In this document: piece by piece, positions 33,311-41,394 of the stretch
Position numbering within the stretch: position 1 is the first letter of the stretch
How the letters are laid out: each line of letters begins with the position of its first letter
Assembly: GCA_964550635.1 (NCBI GenBank)
Contig: CAZJZV010000005.1
Span: 1 to 64,000 of the forward strand
Direction of reading: 5' to 3'
From: RGIG4097 sp964550635
Lineage (GTDB): Bacteria > Bacillota > Clostridia > Christensenellales > CAG-917
DNA length: 64,000 bases
The notes under the pieces: generated by a model
What the model was told of the DNA's origin: nothing
What the model saw: the letters and a program-made list of their open reading frames with translations, nothing else
Database searches by the model: none
Translations under genes and position numbers: made by a program

Positions 33311-34801
33311 ATGAATTATCGTGAAATGTTATTCATATTGGGTGAGATTGCTTTGATATTTGCGGGCATTCTTCTTATCCCCCTTTTCGTCGCTTTGGGA
33401 CTTGGCGAAAGCACGACTTATCACGCATTCGGCGTGGCTATCGTTACGAGCATTCTCGTAGGTATCGTCGGTTTTGCCTGCCGTCCCCCCAAGGATAAAC
33501 GCGAAATGAAACCGTCGTCCGCAATCGTGCTTTGCGGTTTGACTTGGATTTTGATTGCACTCATCGGCGCTATCCCCTATCGTCTTTCTGGGAGCGTAAA
33601 CCACTATATCGACGCACTTTTTGAAACCGTTTCCGGCGTTACCACGACGGGCGCAACCGTCATCGCAAACGTCGAAATTCTCCCGAAAAGCATACTTTTG
33701 TGGCGTTCTTTGTCCCAATGGATAGGCGGTATGGGAGTGCTTGTTTTCGTTATAGCAGTCCTTCCCAAAAACGAATCTGCGGCAACCCAACTCGCAAAAG
33801 CGGAAATGCCCGGTCCGCAGTTTGAAAAACTCGTGAGCAAACTCCGTTTCACCGCTCAAATTCTCTACGTCATCTATATCGTTATGACTCTCGTGCAAGC
33901 GGGACTTCTCGTGGCGGTCAAAATGCCCGTATTCGACAGTTTCTGTCATGCGTTTACCACCGCTTCAACAGGCGGTTTCTCCGTCAAAAACGCAAGTATC
34001 GGCGCGTATAACAACGTGGGCGCGGAAATCATAATTACGATTTTCTCCCTTCTCTTCTCGGTCAACTTCAACGTCTACTATTTGGTTCTCATCGGACAGG
34101 CAAGAAAAGCCCTGAAAAACGAAGAAACTTGGTGGATGTTCGGCATTTATATCCTTGCGACTTTCGCGGCGACTATGTCCCTATTCCTGACAAGCATCAA
34201 CGAATACGGATTTGCAGAATCATTGCGTTACGCGTCCTTCCAAGTTGCGACCGTCATGAGTACGACCGGTTACGTCGTCACCGACTTCGGCGGTTGGCCC
34301 GTGTTCTCTCAATTCGTTTTGATAACTTTGATGTTCATAGGCGGTTCGGCGGGCAGTACCGCAGGCGGTATCAAGGTTTCGAGAATTGCGATTTTGTCCA
34401 AGTCGTCCTTCCTGAATATCAGAAAAACCATATCTCCTCGCTCCGTCCGCACAATCAAAATGGACGGCAAACCGCTCGGCGAAGAAGTCGTATCCACCGT
34501 GCAACGCTTTACGATTATGTACATATTCATATTCGTCTTGTCCTATTTGGCGATAAGTTTCTACTCCCCCTTCCAAGGCTCAAACGGACTTGTTACCAAT
34601 CTTTCTGCGGTGGCGACTTGCCTGAACAACGTCGGTTGCGGAATTATGTCCTTGCACAACGGACTGTTTGTTGACTTCAACTATTTCAGCAAAATCGTGT
34701 TGAGTCTCGATATGTTGCTCGGACGTCTTGAACTCCTGCCCATAATTCTCATTTTTGCACCGAGAATTTGGCGTCCGGTGAAATTCAACACCGCAAAATA
34801 A
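33311..34801 (+). CDS. trkH: Trk/Ktr potassium transporter membrane subunit
   Basis: 496 residues with about ten membrane segments. The four selectivity-filter loops are visible in order: GVTTTGATV, TASTGGFSV, MSTTGYVV and NNVGCGIM. This is the TrkH/KtrB superfamily, moving K+ inward with H+ or Na+ coupling under control of the TrkA ring. The N-terminal helices (LFILGEIALIFAGILLIPLF) favour TrkH over the shorter KtrB. It begins 17 bp after trkA and ends in a terminator. Confidence 0.93.
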   Translation: MNYREMLFILGEIALIFAGILLIPLFVALGLGESTTYHAFGVAIVTSILVGIVGFACRPPKDKREMKPSSAIVLCGLTWILIALIGAIPYRLSGSVNHYIDALFETVSGVTTTGATVIANVEILPKSILLWRSLSQWIGGMGVLVFVIAVLPKNESAATQLAKAEMPGPQFEKLVSKLRFTAQILYVIYIVMTLVQAGLLVAVKMPVFDSFCHAFTTASTGGFSVKNASIGAYNNVGAEIIITIFSLLFSVNFNVYYLVLIGQARKALKNEETWWMFGIYILATFAATMSLFLTSINEYGFAESLRYASFQVATVMSTTGYVVTDFGGWPVFSQFVLITLMFIGGSAGSTAGGIKVSRIAILSKSSFLNIRKTISPRSVRTIKMDGKPLGEEVVSTVQRFTIMYIFIFVLSYLAISFYSPFQGSNGLVTNLSAVATCLNNVGCGIMSLHNGLFVDFNYFSKIVLSLDMLLGRLELLPIILIFAPRIWRPVKFNTAK

Positions 34802-34860
34802 GTTGGTTAGAATATCGGTTTCAGTCGATTTCGATTGAAATCGCAAACAAAAAAGGAAAC

Positions 34861-34894
34861 AAAAAAAACGTCTTACGATTGTAAGGCGTTTTTC
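34861..34894 (+). terminator. Terminator of trkA-trkH
   Basis: AAAACGTCTTAC and GTAAGGCGTTTT pair with one mismatch around GATT; an A run precedes and a T run follows. Confidence 0.75.
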
Positions 34895-34980
34895 TTATTT
34901 GATTTCAAAAAGCGTTTTTTTTGGCGCCACGATTTCGTTATCGTTTCGAGAACTTTTTATCGCGTTTTTGGTGTTCTAAC

Positions 34981-35841
34981 TCACTTTTTCTCTTGCATTT
35001 TTTTGAGTGCTTGTTGCTCCTTGAAAAGTCCCACCGCGTTATTCATAAGCATTGTGACGGTCATAGGTCCGACGCCGCCCGGCACGGGAGTGATGAGCGA
35101 GCATTTGGGCGCAACGTTTTCAAAGTCCACGTCACCGCAGAGTTTGCCGTTTTCATCGCGATTGATACCCACGTCAACGACGACTGCCCCGTCTTTCACC
35201 ATATCCGCGGTGATGAGTTTTGCGTGTCCTGTGGCTACGCAAAGAATATCCGCGGTTTTCGTGATTTCACCGAGATTTTCGGTTTTGGAGTGGCAAATCG
35301 TGACGGTAGCATTTTCGTCAAGGAGCATTTGCGCAAGGGGTTTCCCGACGAGATTCGACCTGCCGACGACTACCGCTTTTTTGCCTTCGATTTTCACGCC
35401 GTAGCGTTTCAGAAGTGCGATACAACCGTGCGGAGTGCAGGGATAAACCGAAGGTCTGCCCGTCCACAAAAGCCCTTTTTGTACGAAATGGCAACCGTCC
35501 GCGTCTTTCAGGGGACTGATTGAGTCGAGCAGTTGCGCTTCGTCGAGATGGTCGGGGACGGGAAGTTGCAGGATTATGCCGTTTACGTCGGGATTTTCGT
35601 TGAGTGCGTAGATATTCTCGAGCACTTCTTCCTGCTTGACGTTTTTAGGCAATTCCACGAGATAGGATTGTATGCCGATTTCCGCGCACGCACGCATTTT
35701 ATTGCGCACGTAAATCTTGCTTGCGTCGTCGTCGCCGACGAGAATGACCGCAAGCCCGACTTTACCCTCAAGGGTTGCCACGTCGGATTTCAATTCTTCT
35801 CTGATTTCTGCCGATATTTTCTTTCCGTCTATGATTTGCAT
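34981..35841 (-). CDS. folD: Bifunctional methylenetetrahydrofolate dehydrogenase/cyclohydrolase
   Basis: 286-residue folate enzyme that interconverts 5,10-methylene-THF, methenyl-THF and 10-formyl-THF with NADP. The catalytic Lys lies in SKIYVRNKMRACAEIG, the dinucleotide site in VVVGRSNLVGKPLAQML, and the C-terminal signature is PVPGGVGPMTVTML. Length is standard. The ATG at 35841 lies just after GAGGTGG; an in-frame GTG two codons earlier is part of that site. It is a single gene; neighbouring guaB also belongs to one-carbon-dependent purine metabolism, but they are separate units. Confidence 0.95.
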   Translation of the reverse strand: MQIIDGKKISAEIREELKSDVATLEGKVGLAVILVGDDDASKIYVRNKMRACAEIGIQSYLVELPKNVKQEEVLENIYALNENPDVNGIILQLPVPDHLDEAQLLDSISPLKDADGCHFVQKGLLWTGRPSVYPCTPHGCIALLKRYGVKIEGKKAVVVGRSNLVGKPLAQMLLDENATVTICHSKTENLGEITKTADILCVATGHAKLITADMVKDGAVVVDVGINRDENGKLCGDVDFENVAPKCSLITPVPGGVGPMTVTMLMNNAVGLFKEQQALKKMQEKK

Positions 35842-35904
35842 ATCCACCTCGTCAAAGCGTTTGCACTTTTCAATGGCTATTATACACCATTATGCGACTT
35901 TTGA

Positions 35905-37410
35905 CTAATTATTTACGTAAGTGGTATTTTTTTGTATGACGTCGTGCGCTCCGCCTTCGGTGATACTGATTGCGGAAACGAGAGTCATCTTCGCGTTTTT
36001 GTGCAAGGATTCAATGGTGGTCGCGCCGCAGTTGCACATAGTGGATTTCACTTTGTAAAGGCTCTTTGCGACGTTGTCTTTGAGGGAGCCTGCGTAAGGC
36101 ACGTAACTATCCACGCCTTCTTCGAAGGACAATCCCGACTTTCCGCCGAGGTCGTAACGTTGCCAGTTTCTTGCGCGGTTGCTACCCTCTCCCCAGTACT
36201 CTTTGACGTAGTTGCCGTTGATGACGAGTTTATTGGTGGGGCTTTCGTCGAAGCGCGCGAAGTATCTGCCGAGCATCATGAAGTCCGCGCCCATAGCGAG
36301 TGCGAGAGTCATATGGTAGTCTTGCACGATACCGCCGTCCGAACAGATAGGGATATAGATACCGGTTTTTTCAAAGTATTCGTTTCTTGCTTCCGCGACT
36401 TCGATGAGTGCGGTTGCTTGACCTCTACCGATACCCTTTTGTTCGCGGGTGATGCAGATTGAACCGCCGCCGATACCGACTTTGATGAAGTCCGCTCCGC
36501 ATTCCGCAAGGAAGTTGAAGCCGTCTTTATCGACAACGTTGCCCGCGCCGACTTTGACTTTGTCGCCGTAGTTTTTGCGGATATATTCAAGTGTGCGTTT
36601 TTGCCAAATCGAGTAGCCCTCGGAAGAGTCGATACAAAGCACGTCTGCGCCTGCTTTGATGAGTGCGGGGACGCGTTTTTCAAAGTCGAGAGTATTGATA
36701 CCCGCGCCGACCATATAGCGTTTGTGTTCGTCGAGAAGTTCGTTGGGGTTTTGTTTGTGTTGGTCGTAGTCCTTGCGGAAAACCATATAAAGAAGATTAC
36801 CCTTTTCGTCGATCACGGGAATGGAATTGAGTTTGTGTTCCCAAATTATGTCGTTTGCTTCGATGAGAGAAGTCGATGCGGGAGCGGTGATGAGTTTTTC
36901 AAACGGAGTCATAAATTCCGAAACCTTGGTTTCGGGAGCCATACGACTCACGCGGTAGTCACGGCTCGTAACCATACCGAGAAGTTTGCCGTGAGGAGTG
37001 CCGTCCGCAGTGATGGGAATGGTGTTGTGTCCCTTGGAATGAACGAGATCGAGCACGTCCGCAAGGGTGCTATCGGGAGTCAGGTTGCTATCGGATACGA
37101 CGAAACCCGCCTTGTAACTCTTCACTCTTCTGACCATTTCCGCTTCGCTTTCTATGGATTGAGAGCCGAAAATGAAGGAGATACCGCCCTCTCTTGCGAG
37201 TGCGATTGCGAGAGTATCGTTGCTGACGGACTGCATGATTGCGGACGTCATGGGGATATTCAAGGAGATTGCGGGAGTTTCACCCTTCTTGAATTTGACG
37301 AGAGGGGTTTTCAGACTGACGTTTGCAGGGATGCAATTCTCGTCGGTGTAGCCGGGAATGAGAAGGTACTCGTTGAAAGTACGAGAGGGTTCATTGAAAT
37401 AAGTTGCCAT
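35905..37410 (-). CDS. guaB: IMP dehydrogenase with CBS pair
   Basis: 501 residues; oxidises IMP to XMP with NAD, the first committed step to GMP. The barrel is split by two CBS modules (about 95-215). The active-site loop reads GIGGGSICITREQKGIGRGQAT, with the catalytic Cys in SICIT. The flap arginine region NRARNWQRY and MNxxD-type phosphate site SDGGIVQDY are present. The C-terminal half (SSEGYSIWQ, SIESEAEMVRRV) follows the variant IMPDH type seen in many Clostridia. GGAGGAATAT precedes the ATG. A 130-base leader with a terminator hairpin suggests attenuation. Confidence 0.95.
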   Translation of the reverse strand: MATYFNEPSRTFNEYLLIPGYTDENCIPANVSLKTPLVKFKKGETPAISLNIPMTSAIMQSVSNDTLAIALAREGGISFIFGSQSIESEAEMVRRVKSYKAGFVVSDSNLTPDSTLADVLDLVHSKGHNTIPITADGTPHGKLLGMVTSRDYRVSRMAPETKVSEFMTPFEKLITAPASTSLIEANDIIWEHKLNSIPVIDEKGNLLYMVFRKDYDQHKQNPNELLDEHKRYMVGAGINTLDFEKRVPALIKAGADVLCIDSSEGYSIWQKRTLEYIRKNYGDKVKVGAGNVVDKDGFNFLAECGADFIKVGIGGGSICITREQKGIGRGQATALIEVAEARNEYFEKTGIYIPICSDGGIVQDYHMTLALAMGADFMMLGRYFARFDESPTNKLVINGNYVKEYWGEGSNRARNWQRYDLGGKSGLSFEEGVDSYVPYAGSLKDNVAKSLYKVKSTMCNCGATTIESLHKNAKMTLVSAISITEGGAHDVIQKNTTYVNN

Positions 37411-37540
37411 ATATTCCTCCGATAACGATTATTTGCAGGTATAAAAAAAAGCAGAATTGCACGCAATTCCACCCAAGTCAACAAAATACGACACCCGTCG
37501 TAACGGCACGGATATTAAATTTTGCTACTTGTCTTTCCAT
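37411..37540 (-). promoter_or_regulatory. guaB leader with terminator-like hairpin, candidate riboswitch or attenuator
   Basis: Between promoter and start codon the minus strand holds a hairpin TACGAC-GGGT-GTCGTA (37487-37502), then TTGGGTGGAATTGC, a stem GAATTGC-GT-GCAATTC (37454-37469) and a run of eight T (37443-37450). An intrinsic terminator inside a 5' leader usually means regulated readthrough. The upstream 60 bases would be the sensing part. I do not recognise a known class; purine riboswitch motifs are absent. Confidence 0.55.
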
Positions 37541-37546
37541 ATATAG

Positions 37547-37575
37547 ATGATATACTATTTGAACGGCTTTGTCAA
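37547..37575 (-). promoter_or_regulatory. Promoter of guaB
   Basis: Consensus TTGACA (37570-37575) and TATCAT (37547-37552) are 17 bp apart on the minus strand. Confidence 0.75.
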
Positions 37576-37621
37576 ACAATCGCGCAAAATGGCGGAATGT
37601 TTTTTCGACACGTGTCGATTT

Positions 37622-37650
37622 CAAAAAAGAACCGCCTCAAACGGCAGTTC
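37622..37650 (-). terminator. Terminator overlapping the end of the small membrane protein gene
   Basis: Minus-strand stem GGAACTGCC/GGCGGTTC followed by T6. The 5' arm includes the last codons of the gene. Confidence 0.65.
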
Positions 37651-38128
37651 CTTTATACTCTTTATATTTGATTTCCGCATCGTCCGCAGTCATTGCGAGA
37701 GCGGTTTTTGCAATCACCTTATCCGCAATCAACTCATAACCGTCGAGATTGCCCGTATCAATGATTTTTCTTGCTATCATAGGGGTGTCGGGGTGTGCGC
37801 CCATAAACTCTTCGAGGACGACGAAATCTTTGAGTTTGATTTCCTCTATCTCTTCGAGATAGACTTTGCCTATCGATGAGTAAGTCCCGTATCTCACCGC
37901 AAAAACCGCACCCACCAAAAACAGCGCAAGCGGTGCGATGAGTAGGAAAAGATACCAACTGCCGAAATTCTTCACGACAAGCGCGATGATGAGTGCGAAT
38001 ATCACTATCGCAAGCACGCATAAAGCCATGAAAAGATAGCCGAAAATCTTATATTTTTTGACGACTTCGGGAAGATTCGGGCGGATGATTTTGTCGTAAT
38101 CGAGTTTTACACCAACGTTATTAGCCAT
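37637..38128 (-). CDS. Small membrane protein of unknown function
   Basis: 163 residues, not recognised. It starts MANNVGVKLDYDKI, has two adjacent membrane helices (about 29-52, FGYLFMALCVLAIVIFALIIA, and 56-77, SWYLFLLIAPLALFLVGAVF), and a soluble C-terminal domain of about 85 residues rich in Glu, Ile and Lys. There is no signal peptide, and the C-terminal domain probably faces the cytoplasm. No Shine-Dalgarno sequence precedes the ATG, and the -10 box of its promoter ends six bases upstream, so the mRNA may be leaderless. It is monocistronic. Confidence 0.72.
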   Translation of the reverse strand: MANNVGVKLDYDKIIRPNLPEVVKKYKIFGYLFMALCVLAIVIFALIIALVVKNFGSWYLFLLIAPLALFLVGAVFAVRYGTYSSIGKVYLEEIEEIKLKDFVVLEEFMGAHPDTPMIARKIIDTGNLDGYELIADKVIAKTALAMTADDAEIKYKEYKGTAV

Positions 38129-38134
38129 ACGATT

Positions 38135-38163
38135 ATTCTACTACCGCATTCACACTTTGTCAA
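38135..38163 (-). promoter_or_regulatory. Promoter giving a predicted leaderless transcript
   Basis: TTGACA (38158-38163) and TAGAAT (38135-38140) are 17 bp apart. The start codon A at 38128 is seven bases after the -10 box. Confidence 0.68.
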
Positions 38164-38304
38164 CGCAGGAAAACGCGCTTCCGCAACCGTCCGCAAAAAC
38201 AAACGGATAAAAAACAAAGGAAATCAATGGTAATAATGAAAATGCAAGCCAATTCATATCAAATAAGGCACAAGCGATACAAAAATCAAAGCAACTTAAA
38301 ACGT

Positions 38305-38334
38305 CAAAAAACGGCCGTGTATTCACGACCGTTG
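38305..38334 (-). terminator. Terminator of spoIVA
   Basis: Minus-strand stem ACGGTCGTG/CACGGCCGT around AATA with a T5 tail, 22 bp past the stop. Confidence 0.75.
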
Positions 38335-38356
38335 TTTCTTCCTTTGCAAGCGGTGG

Positions 38357-39835
38357 TCAAAGTAGTATGCAAATGACTCCGCCCTTCCCTTCGTTGACGA
38401 TTCTGCCGAGAGTCTTTTTGAGTTTCAACTCCGCGTCCGCGGGGACGGAGGACAATTTGTTGTTTATTCCGTCCGCAACGAGAGAGGATAGCGACCGTCC
38501 GAAAATATTCGTCTCCCAAATTGCTTGTTTGTTTTCGCCGAAATCGCCGAGCATACCGTTGATAAGGTCCGCACTCTGTTGTTCTGTGCCGACTATGGGA
38601 CTGACTTCGGTTTCGACGTCCACTTTCATAACGTGCAAGGACGGTGCGGACGCACGCAATTTCACGCCGTATTGTTGTCCTTGTTTGATGATTTCGGGTT
38701 CTTCGAGCACCATTTCGTCGATTGACGGCGGGACTATGCCGTAGCCTACGCTTTCAACCTGTTCGAGAGCGGACAGAAGTCTCGCCGTCTTTGCGCTACC
38801 CGCCGCAAACTCTTTCAGTCGCAAGAGCAAATCGAAATCGTCGTTGATTTCAATTCCGCTCTCTTCGGTCAAAACCTTGAAGAACACTTCTTCCTTGGGA
38901 CTGACTGTCACCACTATTCTGCCCTTTCCTGCATCAAGGTCTATGCGAGCGGGCGTGTCCCAAAACTCCGCGCCGTCGAAAAAGCCGTCTATGCTCTCGT
39001 AGTCCTTCATCTTCGACACGTTGTCCCCAAGACTGCGCACGACCGAGATGAGTTCGCTCACCACGGGGGAATTTGCGTCGAGTGCCTGCACCCACTTCGG
39101 CAAGCGGAAATCCACTATTCTCACCCCGAATTCGAGAAGAATACTCTCCATGATTTCGGATATATCCCCTTCTGTCAGTTTGAGTGCGTTGACGAGTCGG
39201 ACGGGGACGTCGTATTTACCTTCGAGTTCGACTTTCAAATCCTTTGCGGATTCCGCATTGACGTCGAAAACGTTCAATACGATTGCAAAAGGTTTCCCCG
39301 TCTTTTTGAGTTCTTGCACGACTTTTTCTTCCGCCCGTGCGTATTCGCTTCTCGGAATATCCGTGAAACTGCCGTCCGTTGTCACCGCAACCGCAATCGT
39401 ACTATGTTCGCGAATGACTTTGTCCGTGCCAATTTCCGCGGCGGTCGAGAAAGGCATTTCGTCGTCGCTCCAAGGGGTGCGCACCATACGTTCTTTGCCC
39501 TCTTCTTCGCTTCCGAGTGCGCCTGCGACGAGATAACCGACGCAATCAATGAGTCGAAGATTGACTGCAAGATTGTCCGAAAACGATACTCTAACCGCTT
39601 CGTTTGGCACGAATTTCGGTTGAGTGGTCATGATAGTTTTGCCGTCGGCGGATTGGGGAAGTTCGTCGACGGCGCGTTTTTTCGCGTCGGGGTTTTCTAT
39701 GCCGTCAAGCGCAAGTTCCTCCATAAACTGTTTGATGAAAGTGGATTTGCCCGTCCTGACAGGACCGACAACTCCGACGTAGACGTCGCCGCCCGTGCGG
39801 GTTGCGATATCGCGGTAAAGGTCGAATTTGTCCAT
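38357..39835 (-). CDS. spoIVA: Stage IV sporulation protein A, spore-coat morphogenetic ATPase
   Basis: 492 residues, the same length as in Bacillus subtilis. It starts MDKFDLYRDIATRTGGDVYV, with a Walker A motif GPVRTGKST at 24-32 and further conserved blocks LRLIDCVGYLV and RTPWSDDEMPF. SpoIVA polymerises with ATP hydrolysis on the forespore outer membrane as the base of the coat and is made in the mother cell. Its presence shows that the organism forms endospores. The ATG at 39835 has GGAGG seven bases upstream; a longer frame upstream would cross the promoter. The promoter looks like a sigma-E site, matching known mother-cell control of this gene. Confidence 0.96.
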   Translation of the reverse strand: MDKFDLYRDIATRTGGDVYVGVVGPVRTGKSTFIKQFMEELALDGIENPDAKKRAVDELPQSADGKTIMTTQPKFVPNEAVRVSFSDNLAVNLRLIDCVGYLVAGALGSEEEGKERMVRTPWSDDEMPFSTAAEIGTDKVIREHSTIAVAVTTDGSFTDIPRSEYARAEEKVVQELKKTGKPFAIVLNVFDVNAESAKDLKVELEGKYDVPVRLVNALKLTEGDISEIMESILLEFGVRIVDFRLPKWVQALDANSPVVSELISVVRSLGDNVSKMKDYESIDGFFDGAEFWDTPARIDLDAGKGRIVVTVSPKEEVFFKVLTEESGIEINDDFDLLLRLKEFAAGSAKTARLLSALEQVESVGYGIVPPSIDEMVLEEPEIIKQGQQYGVKLRASAPSLHVMKVDVETEVSPIVGTEQQSADLINGMLGDFGENKQAIWETNIFGRSLSSLVADGINNKLSSVPADAELKLKKTLGRIVNEGKGGVICILL

Positions 39836-39858
39836 AGATTTCCTCCATTTTTTACTTA

Positions 39859-39885
39859 ATGCTATGTCGAGATAATCGCGATTAT
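39859..39885 (-). promoter_or_regulatory. Sigma-E-like promoter of spoIVA
   Basis: On the minus strand ATA (39883-39885) is followed after exactly 16 bases by CATAGCAT (39859-39866), matching the mother-cell sigma-E pattern ATA-16-CATANNNT. The spacer includes most of the palindrome ATAATCGCGATTAT. Confidence 0.7.
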
Positions 39886-39906
39886 GACAAATCCGAAAAA
39901 TATCAT

Positions 39907-39937
39907 AAAAAAGCACACCGCCGAAAAGCAGTGTGCA
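39907..39937 (-). terminator. Terminator of the aminotransferase-containing operon
   Basis: Minus-strand stem GCACAC/GTGTGC with a 12-base loop followed by T6, about 120 bp past the aminotransferase stop. Confidence 0.6.
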
Positions 39938-40060
39938 TTATTTTTGTTTTATGCGGTTTTAGTCCGCGCTTTGTCTTCCCGCCGAAGTTGCAATCTCAAT
40001 TGAAGTCGCAACCTTAATCGGCACTATATAGACGACTTTATATCCTTATTATACGCGCGC

Positions 40061-41338
40061 CTATGCGAATTTCTTCGCCATATATCTCTCGATTCTTGCG
40101 ATTTTGATTGCCGAGATAAGCACGTCCACCGCAACGTCAAGGTCTTCAAGGGACGGCACTGACGGCGCAATACGCATATTCTCGTCAAGGTCGTCTTGCT
40201 TGTAGGGATAAGTCGAGCCTGCGGGGGTGAATTTTACACCTGCTTCCGCACTCAATTCGATGATTCTCTTCGCGCAACCTTTGACGTTGACCGAGATGAA
40301 ATAACCGCCGTTAGGTCTGCTCCAACCGACGTAGGGGTCGCCCTTGAAAGCGTCTTCCATTTTCTTGTCGAAAAGTTCGAATTTCGGGCGGAGAATGTCC
40401 GCGTGTTTTGCCATAATCTTCTTTACGTTGTCGAGATTTTTCATGAAATTGACGTGCATCAACTGATTGACTTTGTTAGGTCCAATGGTCTTGAAAGTCA
40501 AGCGTTTCAGGATGTCGTTCACGTTTTCAACAGAGGATGCGAATGCGGATACGCCACTGCCCGCAAAGGTGATTTTGGACGTGGAAGTGAATGCGTACAC
40601 ACGATTGAGAGTGCCTGCTTTTCTTGCGACGTCGAAGATATTTTTGAGTTTGTCCCCTTCGTCGTAGAGGTCGTGCACCGCGTATGCGTTATCCCAGAAA
40701 ATGCGGAAGTCGCTTGCGGCGGTTTTCATAGTCGCAAGGCGTTCGACCACCTTATCCGAGTAAGTTATACCCGTCGGGTTGCTATATTTAGGCACGCACC
40801 AAATACCCTTTATGCTTTCATCCGAGCCGACGAGAGTTTCGACGACGTCCATATTCGGACCGTTTTCGTCCATTTTGACCGTAATCATTTCAATGCCGAA
40901 CTGCTCGCAAACCGCAAAGTGTCTGTCGTATCCCGGAGCGGGACAGATGAATTTGACTTTGTTTTGTTTCGACCACGGAGTCCCGCCGAGCACGCCGAAA
41001 GTGTGGGCAAATTGCACGGTCGTATACATAAGGTCGAGAGAACTCCCGTCCCCTACGATGACTTCTTCGGGTTTCGCGCCGAGAATTTCGCCAAAGAGCG
41101 TTCTTGCGGATTTCAACCCGGAGAGTGCGCCGTAGTTTCTTGCGTCCACGGTGTCCGCGGTATAGTCGATATCCCCTGCCGATTTGAGCATAGGCATTGC
41201 GATTTCGAGTTGATCGGAAGACGGACGACCTCTCGTCATATCAATTCCGTTACTCTTTTTCTGCAACCTTTTCAAGTTCTTCGTTTCGATGTCGAGAAGG
41301 GCTTGCAATTCTTGTTTCGAGTAGATTGAACAATCCAT
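40061..41338 (-). CDS. PLP-dependent aminotransferase, AspAT-Ic/MocR-like class
   Basis: 425 residues of fold-type I PLP enzyme. The PLP lysine is in TSTSKITFAGSG (about 257-261), the cofactor aromatic and Asn/Asp sites in VPKYSNPTGI and FWDNAYAVHDLY, and the early block is DMTRGRPSSDQL. This combination fits the aspartate aminotransferase Ic group (Aminotran_MocR family), with no winged-helix domain. Aspartate/2-oxoglutarate transamination is the likely reaction, though other amino acids are possible. It lies 56 bp downstream of der on the same strand and may be the tail of that operon; a terminator follows. Confidence 0.85.
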   Translation of the reverse strand: MDCSIYSKQELQALLDIETKNLKRLQKKSNGIDMTRGRPSSDQLEIAMPMLKSAGDIDYTADTVDARNYGALSGLKSARTLFGEILGAKPEEVIVGDGSSLDLMYTTVQFAHTFGVLGGTPWSKQNKVKFICPAPGYDRHFAVCEQFGIEMITVKMDENGPNMDVVETLVGSDESIKGIWCVPKYSNPTGITYSDKVVERLATMKTAASDFRIFWDNAYAVHDLYDEGDKLKNIFDVARKAGTLNRVYAFTSTSKITFAGSGVSAFASSVENVNDILKRLTFKTIGPNKVNQLMHVNFMKNLDNVKKIMAKHADILRPKFELFDKKMEDAFKGDPYVGWSRPNGGYFISVNVKGCAKRIIELSAEAGVKFTPAGSTYPYKQDDLDENMRIAPSVPSLEDLDVAVDVLISAIKIARIERYMAKKFA

Positions 41339-41394
41339 ATTATATTCCTCTCAAAATTAAGTTCATTAGTATTATACGTCGCGAAGGGAAAATG

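Noticed and set aside
37411..37540. T-box riboswitch upstream of guaB
   Set aside because: Only the GGGTGGAATTGCG piece resembles a T-box. The leader is too short for a specifier stem, and IMP dehydrogenase is not a usual T-box target. Kept as an unclassified leader.
37411..37540. Purine riboswitch upstream of guaB
   Set aside because: The conserved junction and loop sequences of the purine aptamer are not present.
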